A program made the position numbers and the translations under genes. Of a stretch of 43,724 nucleotides of DNA, positions 8,899-17,272 are shown piece after piece (the first letter of the stretch is position 1; the number at the start of each line of letters is the position of its first letter). Source of the DNA: Acidobacteria bacterium UBA2994 (lineage in GTDB: Bacteria > Acidobacteriota > Vicinamibacteria > Vicinamibacterales > UBA8438); the NCBI GenBank assembly GCA_002346545.1, contig DEAA01000059.1, positions 1 to 43,724 on the forward strand, in the 5' to 3' direction. Under the pieces are notes generated by a model. It had not been told where the DNA came from and did no database searches. It worked only from the letters and a program-made list of their open reading frames with translations.

Positions 8899-8957
8899 GA
8901 CGTTCACTCGCACCGTCGTGGACTGCGCCAACCCCTACGGAGGCCACCGCGTCGGGT

Positions 8958-9033
8958 AAAAAAGAAGGCCATCACCCAGGTGCGGATGATGGCCTCGTTT
9001 CGTCTACCTTTACCGCTCAGCTACATCATCCGC
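8958..9033 (-). promoter_or_regulatory. Transcription attenuator: antiterminator and terminator upstream of hom
   Basis: Minus-strand RNA. The terminator is an 11-bp stem (GGCCATCATCC / GGGTGATGGCC, one U-G pair) with a 6-base loop at 8967-8994, followed by TTCTTTTTT at 8958-8966. The 10-base segment GCGGATGATG at 9024-9033 is perfectly complementary to CATCATCCGC at 8982-8991, which is most of the 5' arm of the terminator plus two loop bases, so the two hairpins exclude each other. The 5' antiterminator segment overlaps the leader-peptide stop codon. The first Thr codon lies about 40 bases upstream of this segment, the right distance for a stalled ribosome to leave it free. I find no T-box consensus or known amino-acid riboswitch core. 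Confidence 0.75.
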
Positions 9034-9106
9034 TCTGCCCGAGCCTAGCCGGCGCCATGGTGGCCGTCGTCGGACCAGGCAGGCAAATCGGAAAAATCGC
9101 GCTCAT
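9026..9106 (-). CDS. Leader peptide of the hom-thrC operon (26 codons)
   Basis: A short ORF, ATG at 9106-9104 to TGA at 9028-9026, lies between the hom promoter and the terminator. It encodes M-S-A-I-F-P-I-C..., then a cluster P-T-T-A-T-M (codons 12-17: ACG ACG GCC ACC), then A-P-A-R-L-G-Q-S-G and stop. Three of four consecutive codons are Thr and two earlier ones are Ile (ATT). The stop codon lies inside the 5' arm of the antiterminator. This is the arrangement of thrL-type leaders, where a ribosome stalled at Thr codons leaves the antiterminator free and one at the stop codon masks it. A weak TTAGGT precedes the ATG. The Thr cluster is shorter than in E. coli thrL. Confidence 0.6.
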   Translation of the reverse strand: MSAIFPICLPGPTTATMAPARLGQSG

Positions 9107-9149
9107 CAGGGACCTAAACTGAGGGCGTTTGGGACCCTCAAGCCCTTAT

Positions 9150-9179
9150 TTTATACACTGATAGCGGCATCCAAGTCAA
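9150..9179 (-). promoter_or_regulatory. Promoter of the hom operon
   Basis: Minus strand: -35 TTGACT (9174-9179), 18-base spacer, -10 TATAAA (9150-9155). Transcription would start near 9143, giving an RNA leader of about 245 bases before the hom ATG that contains the leader peptide and attenuator. A short GAGGG/CCCTC hairpin lies just inside the transcript. Confidence 0.65.
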
Positions 9180-9195
9180 TCGCGCCGGTGCCCGG

Positions 9196-9224
9196 TTGAC
9201 ACCCGCAGACCCGAAGAGTAGTAT
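9196..9224 (+). promoter_or_regulatory. Promoter of the murQ operon
   Basis: Plus strand: -35 TTGACA (9196-9201), 17-base spacer, -10 TAGTAT (9219-9224). The predicted start is about 20 bases before the murQ ATG. It is back to back with the hom promoter: the two -35 boxes are only 16 bases apart, so one bound protein could affect both. Confidence 0.65.
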
Positions 9225-9251
9225 CCGCCGCATTCTCAGAGGCAGGCTCGT

Positions 9252-10208
9252 ATGTCCACCCGCTCCAAGTGGCAATCGCTCCCCACCGAGGCCATCAACC
9301 TAAACACCCTGTCGATGGACCAGGCGTCCACTGAGGAGATCATCACCCTGATGCTCCAGGAGGACCGCAAGGCCATCACCGCGGTCCAGCGGGAGAAGCA
9401 GCGAATCGCCGTCGGCGCCGAACTGATCACCGAGGCCTTTCGGCGAGGTGGCCGACTCGTGTTCGTCGGCGCGGGCACCAGCGGCCGGCTCGGCGTACTT
9501 GAAGCGGCAGAGATGCTGCCCACTTTCGGCACACCACCCCGCCTGATCCAAGCGATTATGGCTGGCGGCCGGGAAGCCTTCTTCACCCCCCGCGAGGGCG
9601 TCGAGGACAATTTCGAAGAGGGCAGCCGCGCGATCAGCCGGCTGCGCCTGACCAATCGAGACGTGCTCATCGGCGTGTCAGCCAGTGGGATGACGCAGTT
9701 CGTTCGTGGAGCGTTGACCCGGGCCCGTCGAACCGGCGTCAAGATCATATTCGTGACCTGCTGGCCGGGCACCGAGTTACAGACCTTCGTCGACGTGATC
9801 ATCGCTCCGGCCGTGGGCCCGGAGGTCATCGCGGGCTCGACTCGACTAAAAGCGGGCAGCGCCACCAAGATGGTCTTGAATATGTTGACCACCATCTCGA
9901 TGGTGCATATCGGCAAGACCTACGGCAACCTCATGGTCGATGTGCAGACCGGATCGGAACAACGACGCGACCGAGCTCGCGGCATCATCACCATGGTGAC
10001 CGGGCTGGACTATGACGCCGCGGGCGCGTTGCTCAAGCGCGCGCGGTGGAACGTCAAGGCTGCCATCGTGATGGAACGGACCGGCGACACCTACGGCAAG
10101 GCGATCGGAAGACTTAAACGGGCCGGCGACTCGGTACGTAACGCCATCGGGGAAGACGTCGAGCCCCGCCTCCGCGAACGCCTCCGCCACGGGCGGGTCT
10201 CCCCCTAG
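9252..10208 (+). CDS. murQ: N-acetylmuramic acid 6-phosphate etherase
   Basis: 318 aa; the ATG follows AGAGGCAGG. It splits the lactyl ether of MurNAc-6-phosphate to give GlcNAc-6-phosphate and D-lactate, the entry of cell-wall MurNAc into amino-sugar metabolism, in the cytoplasm. A SIS fold is evident: G-A-G-T-S-G-R-L-G at residues 73-81, followed by V-L-E-A-A-E (Glu87) and E-G-V-E-D (115-119), which carry the family's catalytic glutamates. A second S-A-S-G-M-T loop is near residue 145 and K-A-G-S-A-T-K in the second half is also typical. It is the first gene of a five-gene operon with a glycosidase-like protein, two sodium symporters and a serine hydrolase, which supports peptidoglycan recycling or scavenging. 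Confidence 0.94.
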   Translation: MSTRSKWQSLPTEAINLNTLSMDQASTEEIITLMLQEDRKAITAVQREKQRIAVGAELITEAFRRGGRLVFVGAGTSGRLGVLEAAEMLPTFGTPPRLIQAIMAGGREAFFTPREGVEDNFEEGSRAISRLRLTNRDVLIGVSASGMTQFVRGALTRARRTGVKIIFVTCWPGTELQTFVDVIIAPAVGPEVIAGSTRLKAGSATKMVLNMLTTISMVHIGKTYGNLMVDVQTGSEQRRDRARGIITMVTGLDYDAAGALLKRARWNVKAAIVMERTGDTYGKAIGRLKRAGDSVRNAIGEDVEPRLRERLRHGRVSP

Positions 10209-10222
10209 CGCCAGAAAGCGAA

Positions 10223-11419
10223 ATGACGAGGGGCAGGCGACGCAAGCTACTCGGCGTGCTCCTGGGCGTGCTTCTCGGCGCACTCCTAGCGCCGAACTCT
10301 GCCGCCGCAGAGCGTGGCCTCTGGGTACGCACTGCGACATGGCAGGACCCGCTACGTGCCGCCCGGCTCATCGCCGACGCCGCGGCCACCGGCTTCACGC
10401 TCCTGCTGCTGGACGTGCCGCTGGATGACGCTCCAGGAGCCAGCTCAACAAGACGCGACGAGGCACTCCATGCGTTCATCGCCAGCGCCAAGGTCCGGGG
10501 GCTGCAGGTTCACGCCTGGGTCCAGGCCAGCCGGATCCTGGCCGCGGGGGCGCTCCCCGCCTCGGGCGATCACCCGGTCCGGACCTACCCCGAGTGGGTG
10601 ATGGTACCTAGGGAGCTAGCCACCGAACTCGCCAGGCTCGACGCGCACAACCCCGCCTATCTGGGCGCGCTCGCCCGCTGGGCGCGCGATCGCGCCGACG
10701 AGGTAGACGGTCTGTATCTGTCGCCGCTCGTTCCCGCCGCGGCGGAATTTCTCGCCGATCGCCTCGGTGCCCTGCTCAACCGGGTTCCCTTTGACGGCGT
10801 CCAGTTCGAGTCCGCTTACCTCCCGAGCAGCGACTTCGATTTCGGCGCACTCGCCGTGCGGCTGTTCCGTGAAGAGGTTGCATCGAGACTGCCCCCCCTC
10901 GAGCGTCGTCAGCACGACGCTCGATCCGCCATCGATCCCCGCACCTATCCCGACGCGTTCCCACAGCAGTGGAGCCGATTCCGCCGCTCGCGCGTCACGG
11001 CACTCATCGCGCGGCTCGGCGCCCGTGCTCGTCAAGCGCGTCCCGGCATTCACGTCAGCGTGCTGGTCGCCGCCGACCCGGACGAGGCCTTGGGACGCCA
11101 CCAGCAAGACTGGCGCACCTGGGTAGAGATAGGGCTTGTTGATGCAATCTGCCTAGCGCCAGGCACCGAAATGCCGGGTGAATTCAGCCAGCACCTCGTC
11201 GACGCCTCGACCATTGCCGGCACCGCGGCACTGTGGACCGGCGTGGCCGCCCATCGGCTGTCTCCTAGCGACACCCTTGCACGGATACGTACCGCTCGCC
11301 GGATCGGCGTCGACGGCCTGCTGGTCTGGTCCTACGACACCGTGATCGACTCGACCCGACAGCCTCCGGGGCACCTTCAGCAGATCGGCCTCGCACTCTC
11401 GACCGGTGACCAACGCTAA
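10223..11419 (+). CDS. Exported glycoside-hydrolase-like protein (GHL10/DUF187-like)
   Basis: 398 aa with an N-terminal signal peptide (basic M-T-R-G-R-R-R-K, a Leu/Gly-rich hydrophobic run, then A-A-A-E at about residue 30). The mature part begins R-G-L-W-V-R, has F-T-L-L-L-L-D-V, then a V-H-A-W-V-Q strand, and F-D-G-V-Q-F-E-S-A-Y near residue 195, a pattern like the β-barrel family GHL10/DUF187 (typically F-D-G-I-H-x-D-Y-x-R-Y-P). The E in the F-E-S segment is a candidate catalytic residue but I cannot confirm it. It lies 14 bases after murQ and 2 bases before the first symporter. From the context it probably processes an extracytoplasmic cell-wall-derived sugar. The family assignment is weak, and it could be a catalytically degenerate binding protein. 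Confidence 0.6.
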   Translation: MTRGRRRKLLGVLLGVLLGALLAPNSAAAERGLWVRTATWQDPLRAARLIADAAATGFTLLLLDVPLDDAPGASSTRRDEALHAFIASAKVRGLQVHAWVQASRILAAGALPASGDHPVRTYPEWVMVPRELATELARLDAHNPAYLGALARWARDRADEVDGLYLSPLVPAAAEFLADRLGALLNRVPFDGVQFESAYLPSSDFDFGALAVRLFREEVASRLPPLERRQHDARSAIDPRTYPDAFPQQWSRFRRSRVTALIARLGARARQARPGIHVSVLVAADPDEALGRHQQDWRTWVEIGLVDAICLAPGTEMPGEFSQHLVDASTIAGTAALWTGVAAHRLSPSDTLARIRTARRIGVDGLLVWSYDTVIDSTRQPPGHLQQIGLALSTGDQR

Positions 11420-11421
11420 GC

Positions 11422-12945
11422 ATGGGCGGACCGGATCTCGCCGTCCTTGCGCTCTATCTCGTCGGCACCCTCTGGCTCGGACTCCGCTTCGCCGGTCCGC
11501 AACGCAACATCGACGACTATCTCCGAAACGGGCGACGCGCGCCCTGGTGGGTACTGACAGCATCGATCGTCGCAACCGAGACCAGCACCGTCACCGTTAT
11601 CAGTATTCCCGGTTTCGCGTTCGGCACCGATCTGACGTTTCTCCAGCTAGTGATCGGGTATCTCGTCGGTCGGGTCGTAGTCACCGTCGTACTCCTCCCC
11701 CGCTACTTCGCGGGCGACTACCTGACCGCCTATCAGATACTGACCGAACGTTTCGGCAGCGGCGTCGGACGGCTCGCCGCCGGGGTGTTCCTTATCACCA
11801 GAAACCTTGCGGACGGATTCAGGCTGTTCGGGGCCGGACTGGTCCTAGGCGCGGTACTGCTGACTCTTCCCGGCGCCTCGTCCCTCGCGACCGTGATCGT
11901 GCCTGGAAGCGCGCCAGCCACCACCCTACTGGTGGTCGGCGTGGTGCTACTCGGAACGATCACCATCATCTACACCTGGCTGGGCGGCATGAGCGCCGTC
12001 CTCTGGACGGACCTGCTCCAGCTCACCGTCTATGTCGGCGGCTCGGTGATCGCGGCCCTCATCCTGCTCGACCTGATCCCCGGCGGCTGGCTGGAGATTG
12101 GTGAGGTTGCTGGCAGCGCCGGACGACTGCGCCTTATCGACCTTTCGTGGTCGCTCGATCGCAGCTACACACTCTGGTCGGGCATCATCGGCGGGGCGTT
12201 TCTAACCCTAGCCACGCATGGCACCGACCAGCTGCTCGTCCAGCGCTATCTGTGCACACGCTCGGCCAACGACGCCGGCCGCGCGCTGCTCTGGAGCGGC
12301 GTCCTCATCTTGCTTCAGTTCACCCTCTTTCTCTTGATCGGGGTAATGATGTTCGTCTACTACACGACCTACGCCCCGGACGCTCTCTCCGTCCTCGGAG
12401 CCGCGGGCTCGGTGCCCCCAGATCGGGTCTTCCCTCACTTCATTGTCACCGAGCTTCCCGCAGGCGTTCGGGGCATCATGGTGGCCGCGATTCTCGCCGC
12501 CGCCATGTCCACGCTCTCGTCGTCGCTGAGCGCCTCAGCGTCTACCACCCTGGCCGACTTCTATCTCCCCACGCGGCGACAGGAGCACACGCCGGCGCAC
12601 GACCTCCGTGTGGCCCAGTGGTCCACTCTCGTCTGGGGTGTCGTCCAGCTCACGGTGGCGCTCGCGGCCATCAGCATCTCGGACCGGATTATCGACGAGG
12701 TGCTCGGTATCTCGTCATTCACCGGCGGCCTAATCCTGGGGCTCTTTCTCCTTGGGGTGGCGGGATATCGTCGTCGCGCAACGGCCTATGCCGGCGTAGC
12801 CGGCGGGCTCGCCGTCATGCTGGGCATCCGCCTACTGACGACCGTCTCCTGGCAGTGGTATGTGCTTCTCGGAGCTACCGCGACTATCCTGACCGGATGG
12901 CTTATCGACCGCTTCCTTGGAGACGAGACGATTGATACCCATTGA
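11422..12945 (+). CDS. Sodium:solute symporter (SSS family)
   Basis: 507 aa with about 13 hydrophobic segments. The N-terminal half has the SSS pattern: a D-D-Y-L-R-N-G-R-R-A-P-W-W segment after the first helix, A-T-E-T-S-T as the sodium-site stretch, then Y-T-W-L-G-G-M-S-A-V-L-W-T-D. A-A-A-M-S-T-L-S-S-S-L-S in helix 8 supplies the serines that usually bind the second part of the sodium site. It would import a small solute with Na+ across the inner membrane. Context (murQ operon, a hydrolase on either side) suggests an amino sugar, anhydro-sugar or muropeptide-derived compound. The substrate is inferred only from neighbours. Confidence 0.85.
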   Translation: MGGPDLAVLALYLVGTLWLGLRFAGPQRNIDDYLRNGRRAPWWVLTASIVATETSTVTVISIPGFAFGTDLTFLQLVIGYLVGRVVVTVVLLPRYFAGDYLTAYQILTERFGSGVGRLAAGVFLITRNLADGFRLFGAGLVLGAVLLTLPGASSLATVIVPGSAPATTLLVVGVVLLGTITIIYTWLGGMSAVLWTDLLQLTVYVGGSVIAALILLDLIPGGWLEIGEVAGSAGRLRLIDLSWSLDRSYTLWSGIIGGAFLTLATHGTDQLLVQRYLCTRSANDAGRALLWSGVLILLQFTLFLLIGVMMFVYYTTYAPDALSVLGAAGSVPPDRVFPHFIVTELPAGVRGIMVAAILAAAMSTLSSSLSASASTTLADFYLPTRRQEHTPAHDLRVAQWSTLVWGVVQLTVALAAISISDRIIDEVLGISSFTGGLILGLFLLGVAGYRRRATAYAGVAGGLAVMLGIRLLTTVSWQWYVLLGATATILTGWLIDRFLGDETIDTH

Positions 12946-14002
12946 TCGCTTTCGCGACATCTCGGCCATGATCGACCGGGCCACCGAGACCAGGGTCTCG
13001 CCAGCTGTGGCCATCGAGGTTGGCCGTCCGGAGGGAGCGCTCTGGCGGCACGCCGCGGGACGTCTGACCTACGACGACGACGCCCCTGCTGCCACCCTGG
13101 AGACCATCTTCGATCTTGCCTCCCTGACCAAGGTCGTCGCCACCACATCGCTCGTCATGCGGGCCGTCGAGCAGGGCCAGCTTGAGCTGTCAGCCCAGGT
13201 GTCGGCCTATCTGCCCGCCTGGCAGGGACATGACCGTGACTCGGCCACCCTCCTTGACCTGCTCGAGCACGCCAGCGGTCTCACGGCACATCTTCCCTTC
13301 TTCCGCGACCATCGAGGACGCGCAGAGTTTGAAGCGGCCATCTGCTCGCTCCCACTCGAATACTCGCCGCGGTCTCAATCGATCTATAGCGATCTGGGCT
13401 TCATCCTGCTCGGTTTCATCCTAAGCGATGTCGTCGCCACGCCGCTCGATCGCCAGTGGGCGGAGCTCTCCGAGCAGCTCGAGCTTGGCGATCTCCGCTA
13501 CCGCCCGCCACGGACGTGGCGCCCACGCATCGCGCCGACCGAGCTCGACCCGTGGCGCGGACGGCTCCTACAGGGTGAGGTTCACGACGAGAACGGGTGG
13601 GCCCTCGACGGCGTCGCCGGGCACACTGGGCTGTTCGGCACGGTGGCCGCCGTCAGCCGTTTCGCCCGGGTCATGCTTGCCACCATGACCAGGTCAACGC
13701 CGCTGGGCAGTCCCGACACGGCACGTCGCTTCTTCACCAGGACTACCGTCTCCGGAAGCTCGCGCGCCCTGGGGTGGGACACCATGCTTCCCACGTCCTC
13801 TTGCGGCGACCGTCTGTCCCCCTCTGCAATCGGACACACGGGATTCACCGGCACCTCGCTCTGGATCGACCCCGACGCCGGCTTCTACGTCGTGCTCTTG
13901 ACCAATCGCGTCTACCCTACCCGCGCCAACGAGGCCATCCTGGATCTGCGCCCCGCCATCCACAACGCCGTAGCTCAACGCCTCGCATCCGAACTGGCAT
14001 GA
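12932..14002 (+). CDS. Serine hydrolase, beta-lactamase class C / DD-peptidase-like
   Basis: About 356 aa from a TTG at 12932 (GAGACGAG lies upstream); another TTG is at 12917, both overlapping the end of the symporter gene. No signal peptide is obvious, so a cytoplasmic or unconventional location is possible. The S-x-x-K active site is S-L-T-K (residues 64-67 from this start). Y-S-D-L-G-F is the Y-x-x motif, and H-T-G-F-T-G near residue 300 corresponds to the K/H-T-G box. The family includes AmpC, AmpH and esterases. In this operon a muropeptide DD-peptidase or amide hydrolase is more likely than antibiotic resistance. The start is uncertain because no ATG suits. Confidence 0.75.
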   Translation: MIPIDRFRDISAMIDRATETRVSPAVAIEVGRPEGALWRHAAGRLTYDDDAPAATLETIFDLASLTKVVATTSLVMRAVEQGQLELSAQVSAYLPAWQGHDRDSATLLDLLEHASGLTAHLPFFRDHRGRAEFEAAICSLPLEYSPRSQSIYSDLGFILLGFILSDVVATPLDRQWAELSEQLELGDLRYRPPRTWRPRIAPTELDPWRGRLLQGEVHDENGWALDGVAGHTGLFGTVAAVSRFARVMLATMTRSTPLGSPDTARRFFTRTTVSGSSRALGWDTMLPTSSCGDRLSPSAIGHTGFTGTSLWIDPDAGFYVVLLTNRVYPTRANEAILDLRPAIHNAVAQRLASELA

Positions 14003-14006
14003 TCCC

Positions 14007-15740
14007 ATGGCGTTGACCGCGCTCGACTGGTCGATCCTCACTGTCTTCCTGCTCTTCCCTCTCGTGATCGCCGCCCGCTCAGCCGCGACGGCCGGACAAA
14101 GCCTTGAGCAGTACTTCCTGGCCGGACGGCAGCTTCCCTGGTGGCTGGCCGGAACCTCAATGGTGGCTACGACGTTCGCCGCCGACACGCCACTCGCCGT
14201 TACCGGCATCGTGGCTGCGAACGGCGTCGCCGGCAACTGGATCTGGTGGAGCGGCGCCCTGGGCAGCATGCTGAGCGTGTTGTTCTTCGCCCGTCTCTGG
14301 CGACGGGCCGGCATTCCCACCGACGTGGCGTTCGTAGAAATCAGGTACTCTGGGCGACGCGCCGCGGTCCTGCGCGCGGTGCGCGCGCTCTACCTCGGTC
14401 TCCCGATAAACTGCATGATCATCGGCTGGGTTAACCTGGCCATGGCCAAGATCCTGAACGTGACCCTTGGCTGGGACCGTCTGACCGCCGTCCTGGCCGG
14501 CCTGGCTCTGACCGGCGTCTACGTCTCGCTGTCCGGTCTGCGTGGCGTCGTCCTGACAGATCTCATCCAGTTCGGCTTCGCCATGCTCGGCGCCATCGCC
14601 ATCGCGGCCTTCGCACTCTCCGACCCGGCCGTTGGCGGCCTCGATGGACTACGAACGCGACTGCCGGACGAAACGCTCCGCTTCCTGCCTACGCTTGACC
14701 AGGGCGTCGGCGACACCGCCGCGCTCTCGCTTGCCGCGTTCCTCGCCTATCTGGGCGTACAGTGGTGGGCCAGCTGGTATCCCGGACAGGAGCCTGGCGG
14801 GGGCGGCTATCTGGCTCAACGGATGATGGCTGCGCGGGACGAGCGCCACTCGATACTCGCCACGCTCTGGTTCACGCTAGCCCACTACTGCCTTCGCCCG
14901 TGGCCCTGGATCCTCGCCGCCCTGGCGACACTCCTGCTCTACCCTGATCTCGCTGACCCCGAATCGGGTTATGCGTTCCTGATTCGCGACCATCTTCCGG
15001 CGGGCTGGCGGGGTCTCGTCCTCGGTGGGTTCGTCGCGGCGTTCATGTCGACTATGTCGACCCAGCTCAACTGGGGCACATCGTATTTGGTACACGACGT
15101 CTATGCGCGATTATTACGGCCACACGCCAATGAGCGGCACTACGTCCTGGTCGGCCGGCTCACCACGCTCCTGGTCATGGCGCTCAGCGCCGGGGTGACG
15201 CTCCATCTCGAAAGCGTACGGCAGGCATGGGAAATCGTGCTGGAGGCGGGAGCCGGCATCGGACTAGTCCTCATCCTCCGGTGGTACTGGTGGCGCGTGA
15301 ACGCCTGGTCCGAGATCGTCGCCATGCTAGCGCCCCTCGTCGGCGTCCTCGTCCTCCGCCTCAGCGGAGGCGCGGCGTTCCCCGAGTCACTTTTCGTGAT
15401 CGTAGCCTGGACGACAGTCTGCTGGCTCGCGGTCACCGCGCTGACCGCGCCAGAAACAGACGACACACTGGAAACGTTCTACCGCCGGGCACGGCCGCCG
15501 GGCCCCGGCTGGACCTTTCTTGCCAGGCGAGTCGGCGCCCCGGCCCCGGGCCCGATAACCGGACAGCTACTCGACTGGGTGACCGGCGTCGCGATGATCT
15601 ACGGCGTCTTGTTCGGGGCAGGCACCCTTCTTCTCAACGACACTATCCTCGCATTGCCGATGCTGGGCACTAGCTTGCTGAGTGGGATGTGGCTCTACCG
15701 TCGGTTGACAGCGAGAGGGTGGGGCTCGCCGACCCGGTAG
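14007..15740 (+). CDS. Sodium:solute symporter (SSS family), second paralogue
   Basis: 577 aa, many hydrophobic helices. The SSS signature is clear: Y-F-L-A-G-R-Q-L-P-W-W-L-A-G-T-S-M-V-A-T-T-F-A-A-D-T-P. Helix 8 has F-M-S-T-M-S-T-Q-L-N-W-G-T-S. It is longer than the first symporter in this operon and clearly divergent, with many Trp residues, so the two probably carry different substrates. It begins 4 bases after the serine-hydrolase gene and is the last gene of the operon. The convergent PKD lipoprotein gene follows 10 bases later. The substrate is unknown. Confidence 0.85.
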   Translation: MALTALDWSILTVFLLFPLVIAARSAATAGQSLEQYFLAGRQLPWWLAGTSMVATTFAADTPLAVTGIVAANGVAGNWIWWSGALGSMLSVLFFARLWRRAGIPTDVAFVEIRYSGRRAAVLRAVRALYLGLPINCMIIGWVNLAMAKILNVTLGWDRLTAVLAGLALTGVYVSLSGLRGVVLTDLIQFGFAMLGAIAIAAFALSDPAVGGLDGLRTRLPDETLRFLPTLDQGVGDTAALSLAAFLAYLGVQWWASWYPGQEPGGGGYLAQRMMAARDERHSILATLWFTLAHYCLRPWPWILAALATLLLYPDLADPESGYAFLIRDHLPAGWRGLVLGGFVAAFMSTMSTQLNWGTSYLVHDVYARLLRPHANERHYVLVGRLTTLLVMALSAGVTLHLESVRQAWEIVLEAGAGIGLVLILRWYWWRVNAWSEIVAMLAPLVGVLVLRLSGGAAFPESLFVIVAWTTVCWLAVTALTAPETDDTLETFYRRARPPGPGWTFLARRVGAPAPGPITGQLLDWVTGVAMIYGVLFGAGTLLLNDTILALPMLGTSLLSGMWLYRRLTARGWGSPTR

Positions 15741-15750
15741 GCGCAAGCGT

Positions 15751-17215
15751 CTACTTGTCGACGGTTACGGTGACCTGTGTCGCCGTACTTGCTCCATCGA
15801 GAGCCCTGAACGCCGTCACCTCCACAGTGAAGGTCTTGCTCGTCTCGCTGGTGGTCCAGTTGTAGGTGTGCGGCACCGAATTCGCACTGCCAGTAGTCGT
15901 AAAGCCGTCGTCGAAGTCCGAGTCATGCGAGAGACTACGGTCGTCGACGGTGACACCGTCGCCGTGAATGTCACTGTAGAACCTGCCTTCGGGGAACTCG
16001 GACTGAATGTCAGGTTTACCGAGAAGACGCTGGGCGCCACGACCAGCGTGATCTCCGCCATTCCGGTCGTGCCATCGGTATTGCTCGCAGTGACGGTCAC
16101 CGTACGATTCCCGGCCGTGGTGTAGACATGGCTCGTGCTGTTGCCGTTCGTCCGAATCGACGTGCCATCCCCAAACGTCCAGTCGAAGTGCTGGATCGGC
16201 ACCGTCGTCGTGCCCGTATTGGCCGTGAAGGTCACGGCTTCGTTGACCGTCGCCTGCGCCTGACTGGCGCTCAGGGTCACGTTGAACGGCACGGCCGGCG
16301 TCACCCGAACCACGGCAGACGCCGTGACACCCTGTCCGGTTGTATCGACGACCGTCGCCACGACCTGGTAGGTTCCGGCTACCCCGTAAACGTGCGAGAC
16401 CGATGCTGTCCCAGTCACACTGCCCAATGCCGCCAACGGAGAACCATCCCCAAAGTCCACCGAAACGGTCGCAATCGGCGCCCCGCCTGCCTCGACACCG
16501 GTCACGACGCTGAACGTCGTGGTGCCTCCGGCCACCAGCGAGGCCGTCGTCTGCGTGATCGAAATCGAGGGCGCCGGATTGACCGTCACAGCCACTGTGC
16601 CCGTAATGGTGCCGCTCACGGTCGCAGTCACGGTTGCACTAACGCTCGTCGTCAGGGTCGTCGTCGCGATGCCGTTAACATCGGTCGTCGCCCAAGTGGT
16701 CCCCAGGCTGCCCGACATTGCCGAGAACGACACGGGCACGCCATTGAGTCGATTACCGCTCGCATCCGAAACTGCCGCGGAGATCTCGACCGCACCTCCC
16801 GTCGCTGACAAAACGGCCGGGTTCGCCGTCACCGCATCCCATCGGCCGCCGCACCTCCGATCAGCGCAGTGATGGGTGCTTCGGTCCGCGCGCTCCCGCT
16901 GAACGCCAAAATCTCAGCCGTCCCAGACTGGATACCAGCGCGCAGCGTGACCTTGGCTTGGCCGTTGCCGGTGACGGCCTCGGTCGGGTCGAGCGTGCCC
17001 AGGGTCGACGTAAGCGTCACTAGGGTCCCGTTGTGGGCCGGCGTTCCGCTCTCTTCGATCACGATCGCCGTAAGCTCGGCGTTGCCGTTGATGGGCAGAA
17101 TGCTCCGGCTGGATACGACGGTAATCACCGACTGGGTCGGCGCCAACAGCGGCACCTTCTGGCAGAAGCCAAGCACCAGGAGGGCCGAGGCCCTAAGGCT
17201 TTCAGGATCAACCAC
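15751..17215 (-). pseudogene. PKD/Ig-repeat lipoprotein, split by two frameshifts
   Basis: Three frames together give one surface lipoprotein. The first begins near a GTG at 17215 with a hydrophobic leader ending in L-G-F-C, followed by K-V-P-L-L-A-P-T and a Big-type Ig module, and stops at 16829-16831. The second (16832 onward) starts with V-T-A-N-P-A-V-L and contains an Ig module and two PKD repeats (D-F-G-D-G-S and T-F-G-D-G-T, each followed by H-V-Y). Near 15920 it leaves the homologous frame at a TCTC repeat. The third frame continues H-D-S-D-F-D-D-G, S-V-P-H-T-Y-N-W and ends V-T-V-T-V-D-K at a TAG (15751-15753). Each change is a small insertion-like shift. It could be a decaying gene, phase variation or assembly error. 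The GTGA overlap at the first break could in principle allow re-initiation. It probably belongs to the neighbouring secretion cluster. Confidence 0.65.
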
Positions 17216-17272
17216 CGACGAACGGACGTGTGCGTGCGTGGTACCATCGGTTCTAACATCGATACGACCGGC

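Noticed and set aside
8898..8931. TTG at 8931 as the start of homoserine dehydrogenase
   Set aside because: No ribosome-binding site, and the added residues are not needed; the ATG at 8898 fits the family start better, though it is not proven.
9103..9109. CTGATGA on the minus strand, the core of a hammerhead ribozyme
   Set aside because: The required GAAA after a short stem is missing; the only GAAAC is about 100 bases away with no pairing stem. The ATG here is explained as the leader peptide start.
8898..9142. T-box, SAM or lysine riboswitch in the hom leader
   Set aside because: No T-box consensus, no SAM-I type core and no lysine-box motif could be found; the leader ORF plus alternative hairpins explain the structure.
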